In this document: positions 48,062-59,486 of the stretch, in pieces
How positions within the stretch are numbered: position 1 is the stretch's first letter
How the letters are laid out: each line of letters begins with the position of its first letter
The notes under the pieces: model-generated
Told to the model about the DNA's origin: nothing
The model's input: only the letters and a program-made list of their open reading frames with translations
Databases searched by the model: none
Assembly: GCA_014904845.1 (NCBI GenBank)
Contig: MU119224.1
Span: forward strand, 62,001-126,000
Direction of reading: 5' to 3'
Source: Acephala macrosclerotiorum
Taxonomy: Eukaryota; Ascomycota; Leotiomycetes; Helotiales; Mollisiaceae
DNA: 64,000 bases
Program-made: the position numbers and the translations under genes

Positions 48062-50215
48062 ATGACTCCATTCGTGGCAGGCATCCTGTGGGCCGTAGCA
48101 GCTGTTGCAGCAGTGCTCCTCCCCGGTTTCTATGCATACTCATCCGCTTCGACATCGACCAAGCTCTCGAGCTTTGTTGTACTTTGCGGCGTTGCGGTAT
48201 ACTATCAATACCTCGAGCCAGCCAACACTCTCCTCGCAGAACTCAACGGATACACTTCTTCACACCCATACAAGACTCTTGCCATCATGTTGGCTATTGG
48301 CATCCCCTTCAGCCGAGCCCAGCAAAAGCTTCGTTTTGCTCGTGTTGACCGTCTGATGAACAAGTACGGGTTCACCGACGATCCGAAGTCCTACAACAAC
48401 ATGGCCATGGAGGTTGCCCAAGAGGTCGAGGCTAACATGGCTGAGTACGAGTTCCCAATACTCTACCAGTTTGCTTGGATCTCCGATTTCCTTCGAGTAA
48501 GTTTTGCGAACCCTTCTTGTTGCAACATCTTGCTGACTCGAGTTGACTTCGACCGACCCGGGAGTATCTCGCGCCCTCATTCGCTCTGGACATATGGTCA
48601 ATCCCGATCCGATGATTGAGCATGAGCGTCTCCAGGCCACAATTGCCCTCATGGGCGCATTCATGGCTTATCCACTCAAGTCGAAAATGCACAGTCTCGT
48701 CATGGCTCGTATCAATGAACATGCAAGTCATTCCAATTCCCAATGACTCGAGGATCAACACCCGCAGGTTACACACGTACTGCATGTCCCGGCAGTGCTT
48801 CCAGTAACACGGACATGGTAACGCTGCAAGTGCCACGCTGCCAGCTCCCGATGTTGCACAAGATCCGGAACGTTGAAGAGCCTTGCTGATCAATAAATAA
48901 CAGCACCACCGATATGGAGTCTGGATCAACAGCGACGACATTCTGTACTTGATCATCCATTTCGCTATGATTCCCGGACACTGGATCAACCGTTTCGGCT
49001 ACCGCAAGCTCGAGCCATTCGAAGAGCATGCCTTGTAAGTGATTTTCTCTCCGAACAAATGCGGCAGGAAGCTCACGAAAATAGATGGGTCCTTTGGCGC
49101 GAAATCGGCTGCATGATGGTATGTAAATGGGGGGAACCCGCTTCCTGTTTTGAAATACCCCATGACGTTTTCCTTGAGACATTCTCCCCAGATATTTCTT
49201 GAAGGTCACTCGCTAACTCCCTCCTTCTAGGGCTGCCGTTACATGCCACAGGAGCTGAGCCAGGCAAAGCTATGGCGCAAGGTACGTGAACAGTATCTTC
49301 AGACAGTTTGGTATCGCTTCTGACAATTGCAGAACTTTGAGAACAAATGCCGCTGGCGCTGCCCGGAAAATGAGGAAGCCGGTATGGCCATGCTTAACGA
49401 GATCGTTTACACCTGCCCCTCGCTATTCAAGCCATTACTTCGTAAGGTTGTCGTTTCCATCCTGGATTGGGATATCGTCTTCTACTGCCAGATGGACAAA
49501 TTAGGTCGCTCTAGTCTCCTCCGCTTCCTCACGTTCCGAGTCTTTGACCTGTGCGGATGGTTTATCCTTCACTTTGGTCTTCCTAGACTCTCCCCATACA
49601 AGCGAACCTTCCAAGAGTCCAAGAAGAAATCCGTAAGTTGCTTCTTGTATGTGCTAGACCCGTGCTGACTGCTACTAGGGTGTTGTCCACATCGTTCCCA
49701 CTCCTTACGACACCCTGCCGTTCTACCAAGCTCGCACATTCTGGAATCTTTGGGGCTACAGTGCCATCATTCGAACTGTGCTAGGATTACCAGCCCCGAG
49801 TCCCATCTTCTACAGCGATGGTGTATTGGTCGAGGCCATGGGTGCTGCGCAGATTAGTCACGAGAGCCAGGTTACTGTCGAGAAGAAAGTCCGTGAGAAG
49901 GCTGCGATTCTCGAAAAGTCTCCTCCCGGCTATCGTCCTGCCATTGCTTATCAAGCAAACCGTCTGCTTGCACCTGTCGCCGGTCCTGAATATGGTATGG
50001 TAACCAACCGATACCCTCCAGGAACTGTCGTCATTCCGGCGGGCAGTGACCTTCGCTTCGACAAGAAGTGGGAGCAACGTATTGCAGGCTACTCCAAGGT
50101 CAATGCCATCGAGAAGCCAGAGGACATCATCCACTTCGACCCTCGAGAAGCCTATGGCGGACCTGACGATGGTGGTCTGGGTGTCTCAACTCCACAAGTC
50201 TGCATCTCAGCCTGA
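48062..50215 (+). CDS. mpaB-type ER-bound oxygenase (DUF2236 / rubber-oxygenase-like domain)
   Basis: Family of membrane-attached, probably haem-dependent oxygenases; MpaB of mycophenolic acid synthesis cleaves a farnesyl side chain, and the bacterial relative is latex-clearing protein. Seven exons: 48062-48496, 48543-48722, 48904-49034, 49085-49118, 49231-49281, 49333-49632 and 49679-50215; 555 residues. Two or three hydrophobic segments (about 5-25, 37-52 and 72-88) anchor the N-terminus, followed by the conserved core: STDPGVSRAL, HERLQATIALMGAFM, RINEHHHRYGVW, the DILYLIIHF helix and HWINRFGYRKL. The three-His stretch is created only by splicing. Intron 2 begins GCAAGT, a GC-AG intron (see findings). 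No polyketide or terpene genes flank it, so a secondary-metabolite role is not supported by context. Substrate unknown. Confidence 0.88.
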
Positions 50216-52178
50216 CGTCCACAGTCGAGGAAGAGTCATTTGACGCAAAGCTGGTTTATGAACTGAAATGAAGGGATTCCATGCGTCATATTCGTCGCTT
50301 TCGATTTTCTCCGACTTTCGATGGAGGTTCGTGCCACAATTCTCTTCATTCGGCGGCATAGCCTGCTCTGGGAGAATGGTTCTGGTAATGTAACTTGTGC
50401 TTCGTTTTGGTGGATAGTATTGCTTTCATTCCTTTCGAAATGGCGTGGGCGGCTCATTGTGGGCTGCTTTTAGCGGCTTTTTCGTTGGGTCTTCGGGCCG
50501 TACAATATGGAGGGTTGCTCTTCGAATAGCATTGTGGGATGCTTTTGCTGGCAGTACGGAGTACAGAATAAAAGACGAAAATCTAATTTTCAGTCGACGG
50601 GACCAAGATCATGTATGGGTTGAGAGAGCGGAGAGGAAGACATCAAGTTTTGGAGTCGGTTCCTGGCGATCGTCATAGGTAGCCAAAGTGTTGTCTACTA
50701 CCTCTTTGGATACCTAAGTATAAGGCTGACAAGTGTCAAGCATCCTTCGTCGTCCCTGCATGCAGAATTTCTCTCTTCCTAGTTCTTCGGCGCGTTGCAG
50801 GTGCTTGCTCCCTCTCTTCTCTTCCCAGTGGCCAGTCGTCGCAGGATGAAGCGAAATCTTGCAATCGCGACAGCTCAAGCTGGTCCTAGCGCCAACGCCG
50901 CTCTAAGATGCTGGGAATAGCACCGATCTTGTTCAACATCACACCACTCTTCACCATTTTCTTCAGACTGGCAATTCTCCGGACCACCAACAGCCTCTAG
51001 AGACGAAGGCCACGCTCCTAAGTTTCGCCGACGACCGTTTACGGATTATACCAGGGCAATCGACGTGGCGTGAGCATCAACAGCTTCCATCCCTGCTTCC
51101 ACTATCTGCAGCGCGATGATGGCCTTCCAGCTTCCTCCATACGGTCTACCATGCCCCGGTCTCCCTTATGTTACAGAGTTCCAGAGCTCCGTGGGCTCTC
51201 GTCGGATCAAGGGTTCAAGAATATGCGGCGACATGAGTCGTGGTCGATGCCAACCCCGCAAATCGAAACGATCTAGTGAAGCTGGAAGTCTAAATTCGCT
51301 TTCCCCGCAACGAGCTTGCGTCTCTTAGATCGTCTTGTCAACCTCATCATCAGCGGAGACCCTGGGAGAGCAAACTGCCTCAAGTGGTTTGGCGCTGATC
51401 CGGAAGATGCGCCGCAATTGCTGTCGAATCACGGTGTTACGAAGTAGACGACCCTTGCAAGAGAGGCTTCCAGATAACGAGATGTGCGTCCCCAGGAGCT
51501 ACAAGATCATACCACTTTGTGGATAAGCCACAGCCTTCCGAGCAGCCCACCGGCCAAATGTCCCAGCAAAATTCTGGAACGCTTTTGTCGGACCGCAGAT
51601 ATGGAAAGATGGAAAGTCTCGCTCATGCAATAACCATGCCAATCCTTCCAACATGCATGCACCATGGAAGTCCATGTATCGTGTACCTGTAAAAAGCCCA
51701 AAAATGGCTGCGGAATACGCTCGTGTCCGCCATTAGACCGGCACGTTACTGAATGCATCAGACTCCCCTCTTACTTTCCCCTCTACGAAGCTCAGGTTCA
51801 AACACTAACGGTGTAGCGGATTGAAGATCAAGGGCCACAGGACAAATGTGGAAACTTTGACAAGAAAATTGCCAACCAAGCAAAAACGGAGCATGTAGAT
51901 AGCTGGGATGGGTTAGATGTGGGTATCGAAGCTTGGATCGGCGTGACGGACCTTTGGAGGGGCTCGATTTCTTTCTGAGAGTGGCATGTTCTTCTGGAGT
52001 AAATATCCATCCTACTTAAGGATTCAGTCCCGCCACTCTCAGTCCTTTTCTTTCATCATCATCACCACCATCAAGCCTCCAATACTCAAACACATCTCGT
52101 AGTTATTCAGCTCCTGACAACCAGCAAAAAAACGCACTCCTCAATTACAAACGCAAGTTCTACAACCACACATTCATA
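50216..52178. other. Intergenic region before the alcohol dehydrogenase
   Basis: No gene supported. An 11-base palindrome GTACGGAGTAC-like element (50554-50564) lies in it. The last 150 bases are C/T-rich with CATCATCATC repeats, typical of a strong fungal promoter and leader. Confidence 0.5.
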
Positions 52179-53352
52179 ATGTCATCACCACAAATCCCAA
52201 CTGAGCAATGGGCTCAAGTCGTCGAGCAGACTGGAAAGCGTAAGAAAGCCTCAATAGCAGATGTCTAAAGTTGAATAGCTAACACATCTAAAGCTGTCGT
52301 CTACAAGAAGATTCCCGTCCAAAAGCCCGGCCCAGATGAGGTCCTGGTCAACATCAAGTACTCCGGTGTCTGCCACACTGATTTGCACGCCGTCAATGGC
52401 GACTGGCCATTGGCAACCAAACTCCCACTCGTCGGTGGTCACGAAGGTGCCGGTGTTGTTGTTGCCCGAGGTGAACTTGTAACGGATATTGAGATCGGTG
52501 ACTATGCTGGTGTTAAGGTATGCAAAGCTCCAAGAATACCAATCAGGTTGCCATAGATTTCTAACTCATTTCCAGTGGCTCAATGGCTCTTGCCTGTCCT
52601 GCTCTTTCTGCCAAACATCCGACGAACCCCTCTGTGCTAAGGCACTCCTCTCTGGCTACACAGTCGACGGTACCTTCCAACAATATTGTATTGCAAAGGC
52701 CGCACACGTTGCCCGCATTCCCAAGGAATGCGACCTCGAGGCCATTGCACCAGTCCTCTGCGCCGGTATCACCGTCTACAAGGGATTGAAGGAGTCAGGA
52801 GCCCGACCAGGCCAAACCGTCGCCATTGTCGGTGCTGGTGGTGGACTCGGATCTCTTGCCTGCCAATACGCCAAGGCAATGGGTCTTACGATCATTGCTA
52901 TCGATGGTGGAGAGGAGAAGAAGGAGATGACTGCCAAGCTCGGCGCTTCATCATACGTCGACTTCATGACCAGCAAGAACTTGGTTGGTGATGTTAAGGC
53001 TGCTACTCCTGATGGACTTGGACCTCACGCTGTCATCTTGGTTGCTGTCAACGAGAAGCCATTCCAGCAAGCTGCTGAGTACGTCCGACCTCGTGGCACA
53101 GTCGTTGCTATTGGTCTGCCAGCCGGTGCTTATCTCCGCGCACCTGTCTTCGAGTCTGTCATCAAGATGATCACCATCAAGGGCTCGTACGTCGGCAACA
53201 GAGCTGATTCAGCCGAGGCGATTGAATTCTTCCGTCGTGGTCTCATTAACGCACCATACAAGTCAATTGGCTTGAGCCAACTTCAAAAGGTCTACGACCT
53301 GATGCACGAGGGAAAGATTGCTGGCAGATACGTCGTTGATACTTCCAAGTGA
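52179..53352 (+). CDS. Zinc-dependent alcohol dehydrogenase (ADH1 type)
   Basis: Interconverts primary alcohols and aldehydes with NAD, most likely ethanol and acetaldehyde, in the cytosol. Exons 52179-52239, 52294-52517 and 52576-53352 give 353 residues, the fungal ADH1 length. Catalytic zinc ligands: Cys47 in GVCHTDLH, His70 in GGHEGAG and Cys157 in VLCAGIT. Structural zinc ligands: Cys101, Cys104, Cys107 and Cys115. NAD site: GAGGGLG (181-187) with the acidic Asp in IIAIDGG, favouring NAD over NADP. There is no mitochondrial leader, matching the cytosolic branch. The introns have GTAAGA and GTATGC donors. May work with the aldehyde dehydrogenase at 3016, although the two genes are far apart. 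Confidence 0.95.
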
Positions 53353-55865
53353 GGGAAAGGGGAAAGACAAAAGTGGAAGATTTTTGGAGTTGATGAGGAA
53401 CAGTGTGATCTCGAGGAAGAATTTTTAATTCTGCACAGAGCTAGGGATGGTTTGTACATAATTGGGAATCAAGGAATTTCATCCAATATTATCGTATTCT
53501 ACATTTGTAGTGACATTGAGATGGAATTTCACAGCCTACACTCTGGGGCTGCTGGAAAATCTGACATAAAGTTGAGATAGTGTAGTGCACCTTTATGTGA
53601 CAAAGCCCCGTCAGATGAGGGGAACTGAGAGACCTAGGTGCTTACAGATGCGGGGTATCCTATCCATGCTCTGATCAGTGGAACTAAGCCGCTTGTCTAT
53701 TTTGGCGCCGTCTCTCGGCATCTGGGTTCGTTCTTGGAGCTACAGTACCGCACATAACCTAGTCGACACCACCTTGCCCGTTGAGAGAAAGTTTGTGAAC
53801 GACTCATTAGATCCTGATATCCGAGAAAAAAAAGGGGAAATTTCCTTGCCATCACTCCCGTAATTCCCGGATACCGACTGCTCTAGATGCGACGAGCAGA
53901 ATGATCGTCAAGTGGTGTGACTTTACCTCCCTCCTCAGGACAGCCTCCAGATTCGAAACCATCCTTATAGTCGACATTCTCGGATCGGAATTTTGGAAGA
54001 ACTCTTTCTCATCGCCGTCATCGATGCAAGGACATTTGGTGGCGGGTATGTAGATAGCCAAGTAGCTCTTGCCCACGGAAATTGGCACAAGTGACAAACT
54101 CGTGGTCGCGAAAATTATTTCAGAAGTGAGGTGGCGGGTGAGCAGCTCTTGTCGTCTTGCTCATAGTCCTCATCCTCGCTGCTTTTCTCGCCGTCCTGTA
54201 AGGTAGCTGAATGTCCCAACGGTTGTAGGACTTCAAGATATAGGATCCGGCAGCGAAAGATTCTTCAACGTACCGAGTACCTCTTAAGAATTTTCAACTA
54301 CAGCAAATATATATCTAATGAAGGGCTTCGCTGTATCCCATGTGAGTTCCAGAGCCTTCGAACAGCAACCTTTCAGAAGTTGTAGTAGCAACGAACCTAG
54401 CGGACCTGCGTCGGCGGTCTACGATGGGCGAAGCTCTAGAGAAACAGCTTGGACCCACCAACCTTTCTATCCATCCTCATCTGCGCATTCAGGATGTCCT
54501 TACTGTACCCTGAAATTGACATCTCGATGAGGTCCTTAGAAAAGCCGTAATGTTGAAGGAAGCCTTCCCGGCTGGTATATTGTGGAAGTCCTCCGATTTC
54601 TGGGACTTTTAGTAGGACCCACCTTCAAAGAGCAATTCCAACCGTTCTATTCTCGCCCAATCTCGCCCAAGGGAAGGTACACTGGAACAGTGGTGGACGG
54701 GATCCGTGCTCTGACCCACTTAATGATGTAGTATCCCGTATCTTGCAGTGTTTTGTACCACAACATGTGTTGTCGACATCGAGGACTGACCCGATTCGGC
54801 CAGATTTGCCTGCCTTCCAGCCTGGTATCTTGATGTTTCGAAAAGAAAATATCCCTCAAGCCCAGCATCCAGAGTTTCGATGTTCAACATGGACTTGGAA
54901 CATCAAGTCCAGCCCAGACTTAAGCACTAACAGTTTCAAGGAAACATCGCACCAACTTACCAACTTCTCTATATATAGCTTTCTAACCGAAGTTTCCACG
55001 CTGATAACATGCTTTCCAAAAATACAAATACCATCACAACACAACGCCTCTTCCGCTCCTCTCTTTGGAAACGAATCGTAATCCTTGAATAACGGACTGG
55101 ATCAGGCCACTGTCTCACTGACGGGTTCTTGCTCAAAATTTGTTGCACTTCACAACTCATCCCAGCGTCGTACAAGACCCTCATGCCACCTCGACAAATT
55201 TCCGATGCAAATGATAAGCTAGGGAGCAACTTTATCGAGACTCGCAAGCCCAAACAAGAAATCCAAAAAGGCAAAAAATTTGAGGAAAGCGGCAGGCAGC
55301 ATGGGATTTCCAAGCTTCTGAACTTGAAAAACTGGTTTATTCCATTTGCGACGCGCAACAGAGCTGAAATTGTCAATACTTGAACTTAAATGATGCTGCC
55401 GGAGAGTTTAGTGATGGTGTTAGTGGAAGGCATTCCCTGATTCGAGGAGATGTGCTCCTGAAATGTGGAGTAGACACATGATAGGTGCATCAGCACAATT
55501 CTTATGCAAAACATGTGAAAGCTTTCAGGAACAACTGCACTCTCTCTTTAAAGCGTTGCCTGTTGGAGATGCTTCATTCCAATATATACAGAGTGATCAC
55601 AAGATGCCGAGTCGAAGGGTGTCCATGATTACTGAAAAAAACCAGACTGACCATTACTAATCCTGGAGTTAAAACAACAGACACTGCAGATGGCTCGCAT
55701 TGCATCATCAGAACCCCTCCTTAGCATTATCAATCAATGAGTTGAACCGATTTTCAACACCTCTCCCTCTCAATCTTCCTCTATATCTCTCTTCTCTCTG
55801 CATAGCATATGTCCACAGCTTCTCAACGTCTGATACTTACTAGCAACCACTTACAACTAGGAAAC
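53353..55865. other. Intergenic region between ADH and the short-chain dehydrogenase
   Basis: About 2.5 kb without a supportable gene. Open frames are short and found on both strands. The end of the region is C/T-rich, consistent with the promoter of the dehydrogenase at 55866. Confidence 0.5.
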
Positions 55866-56815
55866 ATGGTAGCAGCAAGCAACTTCTACAGCGTCGTCGC
55901 TGGTGTAGGTGCAGGAACTGGTATGTACCCTTACGCATCTGCAGATTACTTCCTCTAACTAAAACCCCCAATAGGGCGTTCTGTAGCCCTCAAATTCGCC
56001 AAGACCTACCCCGTTGCCCTCCTTGCCAGGAACCCAGCGAACTACGAATCTATCGTCAAGGAAATCAATCAGGCTGGAGGCAAAGCAATTGGCATCTCCA
56101 CGGACGTCTCGTCTCCCGAAGCGGTGAAGAATGCTTTCGCAGAGATAAAGAAGGAATTCCAAGGCAAGAAGCTTGCTGCTGCGATCTATAACGTCGGAGG
56201 TCGATTTGTCAGGAAGCCATTCCTCGAGATGACCTTGGAAGAATATGAGGCGGGCTATGAGAGTAATGGGTGGGCTGACTCCCTGTTGAACCTGCCAAGA
56301 TGTTCCTGGTACTAACGGGCATTGTAGAAGAGGTTTCTACCTGTTTGCTCAGGCTACACTGCCACTCTTGCTCGAATCGGTCGAATCCTCTCCACATCCT
56401 CCTTCTCTGATTATTACTGGTGCCACGGCATCTCTGAGAGGATCAGCAACTATGTCTTCGTTCGCGAGCGGGAAGTTTGCTTTGAGAGCTACTGGACAGA
56501 GTCTTGCTAGGGAGTTTGGCCCCAAGGGAATACATGTTGCTCATGCAATCATTGACGGGGTGATCGATATCCCAAGAACCCACGACTGGCCGGTGAACGG
56601 TGGAGCCCCAGATGGAAAAATTAGTAGTGATGCTGTAAGTGTCCCTCGTCTCTTTGGACACTGGGGGAAGGTGGTCGTCTGACCTTGGCGAACACTGTGT
56701 GGGCATTTTGCTGACCGGACTATAGATTGCCGATTCATATTGGTATTTGCATACGCAACCTAGGTCACATTTCACACAAGAGTTAGACTGCAGACCTTAT
56801 GTCGAGAAATTCTAG
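55866..56815 (+). CDS. Short-chain dehydrogenase/reductase-like protein with Phe in place of the catalytic Tyr
   Basis: Exons 55866-55920, 55975-56269, 56328-56634 and 56726-56815 encode 248 residues, a standard single-domain SDR. The cofactor glycine loop is GVGAGTGRSVA (about 13-23), followed by VALLARNP after the second strand, DVSS, a NVGG-like segment (YNVGGRF, usually NNAG) and SLIITGATASLRG with the active-site serine position occupied by Ser/Ala. The usual YxxxK reads FASGK, so Tyr is Phe while Lys is kept, followed by FALRATGQSLAREFGPKGIHVAH, which is typical SDR. Such F-x3-K members exist among fungal and bacterial SDR relatives, but a proton donor is then missing or supplied elsewhere. 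No signal peptide; the C-terminal EKF is not a clear peroxisomal signal. Substrate unknown. Confidence 0.88.
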
Positions 56816-57426
56816 ATATATTGAGTCTCAATGAAGGTCTAAGCCTATGATGACAACTCAATTGTCCTGTGTCCTCGCGATGCCTTGATAGTTTAATGTG
56901 GTCTAGAACAAGATTGGCAACTCTGCACTCGCAACAGTCCTCAGGATGAATATAAGAAAACGAAATGTGCCTCACCATCAAACTCTCATCATAATAGACC
57001 AAGATCTAGAGACAGTCTGCAGGCGAGGAGGTCAACCTCCGAAGAAGTGACCTGGTCTTTCGTCTGCGCTATCTGTTTACCTCATCAATTTATAAGTCCA
57101 GCAAAGGAGATTGACGCGGAGATAATATAGCGTTGGAAAATGAAAGAAGCATCACACCTGAACCTACGCTCCTTGACAAATTTCGAACCGTCTGCCCTAC
57201 GTTAGTAGAGGGCAGCCCTCCCAAAGCAATGTATAGCAAAGCACCACAATCAGTCGTGATGAACACGACACTTGCTTCGGGAGGACCTCCCATGGAATCA
57301 TTTCACAGTGAACCAGACGTGCAAGCACGAAGGATGTGAAATGGCCATAATGTTTCCATTCCCTATGTGTAGCATATCGGACCAGCACCCCGCCAGCCAT
57401 GCCAATCACGCCACCTTTATGCCCGT
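56816..57426. other. Convergent spacer between the dehydrogenase and L26
   Basis: 3' regions of two converging genes; no gene supported. Confidence 0.55.
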
Positions 57427-57972
57427 TTATGCCTTAGCCTTGAGCTTCTCCTTGATCTCACGACCAGCCTTGATGCGCTCCAGTATGCTCTCACGGTCCT
57501 TGTCGAGCTTCAACTTGGTGATAACGACCTTCGATGGGTGGACGCCGAGGGGGACGGATTGACCAGAGGACTTCTCCTTGACGACTCGCTCGATGTGGAC
57601 GATGTACTTGAGGCGGTAGACGGAGGTGATCTTGCCTTCGCGACCCTTGTTGGAGCCTCGAACGACGAGGACCTCATCGTCCTTTCGAATGGGGATGGAG
57701 CGGACCTAGAATATGTTAGAACATGCCAGCAGACATGCACGCAGATTGACTAACATTGTACTTCTCGCGGAGCTCCTTGCTGAGGGGTGCGCTCATGATG
57801 GTGCGTCTGACCGATGATGGAGCATCGTAATGAGCCTTGCGAGACTTTCTCCTCGACGAGTGGAGGGCTATTGAAAATCAGTTTTGTAATCCTCGAATTG
57901 CGATGACCCATTGAGCATAGTTGCTATCGCTTTCCCAGGCAGAGTGAACATACAGCTGTTGATCTTCGTCAT
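57427..57972 (-). CDS. RPL26: 60S ribosomal protein L26 (uL24)
   Basis: Cytosolic large-subunit protein near the peptide exit tunnel. Exons on the minus strand: 57972-57954 (19 nt), 57867-57755 and 57705-57427, giving 136 residues. The protein begins [19 protein letters not shown], matching the fungal L26 start, followed by the KOW motif region ([20 protein letters not shown] and [14 protein letters not shown]), and ends KLKAKA. A very short first exon with an intron close to the start is typical of fungal ribosomal protein genes. Intron 2 uses a GTTAGT donor. Head to head with MTAP across 385 bases. Confidence 0.95.
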
Positions 57973-58357
57973 TTTGGCGTTTGGTGGTGGTGAACGTCGA
58001 AAATTTGTCGTTGTCGTTGGTCGCAAAGTCTTGAGAAGATTTCAGAAATCTCAGTCGTGCGTGGTGAAAGGCTGACTAAGGCAAATAAGCGAAGAGATAC
58101 CTAGATAGTCTTATCAGTCACGTGTATAACACGTGCAGATACCCCTGAGGACTTTTTTTCGCGTATGGCGGGGTTCTCATTCATGCCCCACCCCGCCAAA
58201 GCACGCAAAGCCGGCCTACGGAGGAGGTGAAAGGTCCTTGAATGCGACGGCAGAATACAAGTCAGCCTTCTCTTGAGCTTACCCACGTGGGAGTGTCGAA
58301 TATCTCCCTGAACTTCCTTCGGAAGCTTCTCTACTTTACAACGTCGAGCTAAACACC
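57973..58357. promoter_or_regulatory. Divergent promoter, RPL26 / MTAP, with three CACGTG boxes
   Basis: 385 bases between start codons. CACGTG occurs at 58119-58124, 58130-58135 and 58284-58289, the last inside a perfect 10-base palindrome CCCACGTGGG. CACGTG is the core site of the bHLH factor Cbf1, known in yeasts to act on methionine/sulfur genes and, in several ascomycetes, on ribosomal protein genes. Both flanking genes fit such control; binding itself is inference. Confidence 0.65.
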
Positions 58358-59486
58358 ATGGCAGACCTTCCAACTTCTTTCGACCGTCAGTTCTTGTCAC
58401 TATCTTGCAGAAACGCTTGCTGATATTCCTGCAGGCCCCGTTCACATTGCTGTGATTGGCGGAACCGGACTCCAGAAGCTCGACGGCTACGTCCCAATTG
58501 CAACAGTCAATCCTCTCACTCCTTGGGGCTACCCTTCTGCACCGATTCATATCCTCGAGCACAACAAGGTTCCCATCGCCTTCCTTTCTCGACATGGTCT
58601 CTACCACCAAATCGCACCTCATGAAGTTCCCTCGAGAGCGAACATCGCAGCCTTGAGAAGCATTGGGGTCAGAACTATTATTGCGTTCAGTGCAGTTGGG
58701 AGCTTGCAGGAGGAGATTAGGCCAAGGGACTTTGTTGTTCCAGATCAGATTATTGATCGCACAAAGGGTTAGTAAAGCATCGACTTTGGAGGGTCAAAGG
58801 CTTACACCGGCGCCACTACAGGTATTCGGCCATTCACCTTCTTCGAGAAGGGACTTGTTGGTCACGTCGGTTTTGCGGATCCCTTCGATGCTAAGATCTC
58901 CAAGGTACAGGAATTCCATTTAGAGTAAAAGCTTGCACTTACTAACACGCCGCAGATTGTCAGTGCTTGTGGTCATGCTCTTGCCGGAGATGGAGTAAGA
59001 ATGCACGACAAAGGAACGATTATCTGCATGGGTTAGTCTAAACATAAGCTATGCTCTTTCAACAGCCACTGATACTTCTCTGCAGAAGGACCTCAATTCT
59101 CAACCCGCGCCGAGTCCAACATGTACCGCAGCTGGGGCGGCTCCGTTATCAACATGTCTGCTCTTCCCGAAGCCAAGCTTGCCCGCGAAGCCGAAATGGT
59201 CTACCAAATGATCTGCATGGCCACCGACTACGATTGCTGGCACGATACCGCCGACGTAGATGTAGCTATGGTGATGGCTCATATGGAGGCCAACAGTGCC
59301 AATGCCAAGAGATTGGTTGGCTCTGTCCTGGACGAATTAAGCAAACATGAACACTCCAACCTGGTAACGGGGAAGCATTGGGAAGGCCAGACTACTAGCA
59401 TGATTAAATTTATGACCAAGAAAGAGGGGCGCGGAGAAGAGGGAGCCAAGAACGTGGAGTATCTGTTCCCAGGAGTTTTTTCATGA
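58358..59486 (+). CDS. MEU1: S-methyl-5'-thioadenosine phosphorylase (MTAP)
   Basis: Splits methylthioadenosine (by-product of polyamine synthesis) into adenine and methylthioribose-1-phosphate, the first step of methionine salvage. Exons 58358-58385, 58435-58767, 58822-58904, 58956-59031 and 59086-59486 give 306 residues, the family length. Motifs: IGGTGL phosphate loop near residue 17, [58 protein letters not shown] and [15 protein letters not shown] with DYDCWHD. The retained Ser and Asn-Met identify an MTAP rather than a purine nucleoside phosphorylase. Five exons with clean phases. A Cbf1-type box cluster upstream agrees with sulfur amino acid control. Confidence 0.95.

Noticed and set aside
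47631..48155. 174-residue minus-strand frame overlapping the mpaB-like start
   Set aside because: It overlaps a well-supported gene start on the other strand and reads a C run as poly-Gly; no family features.
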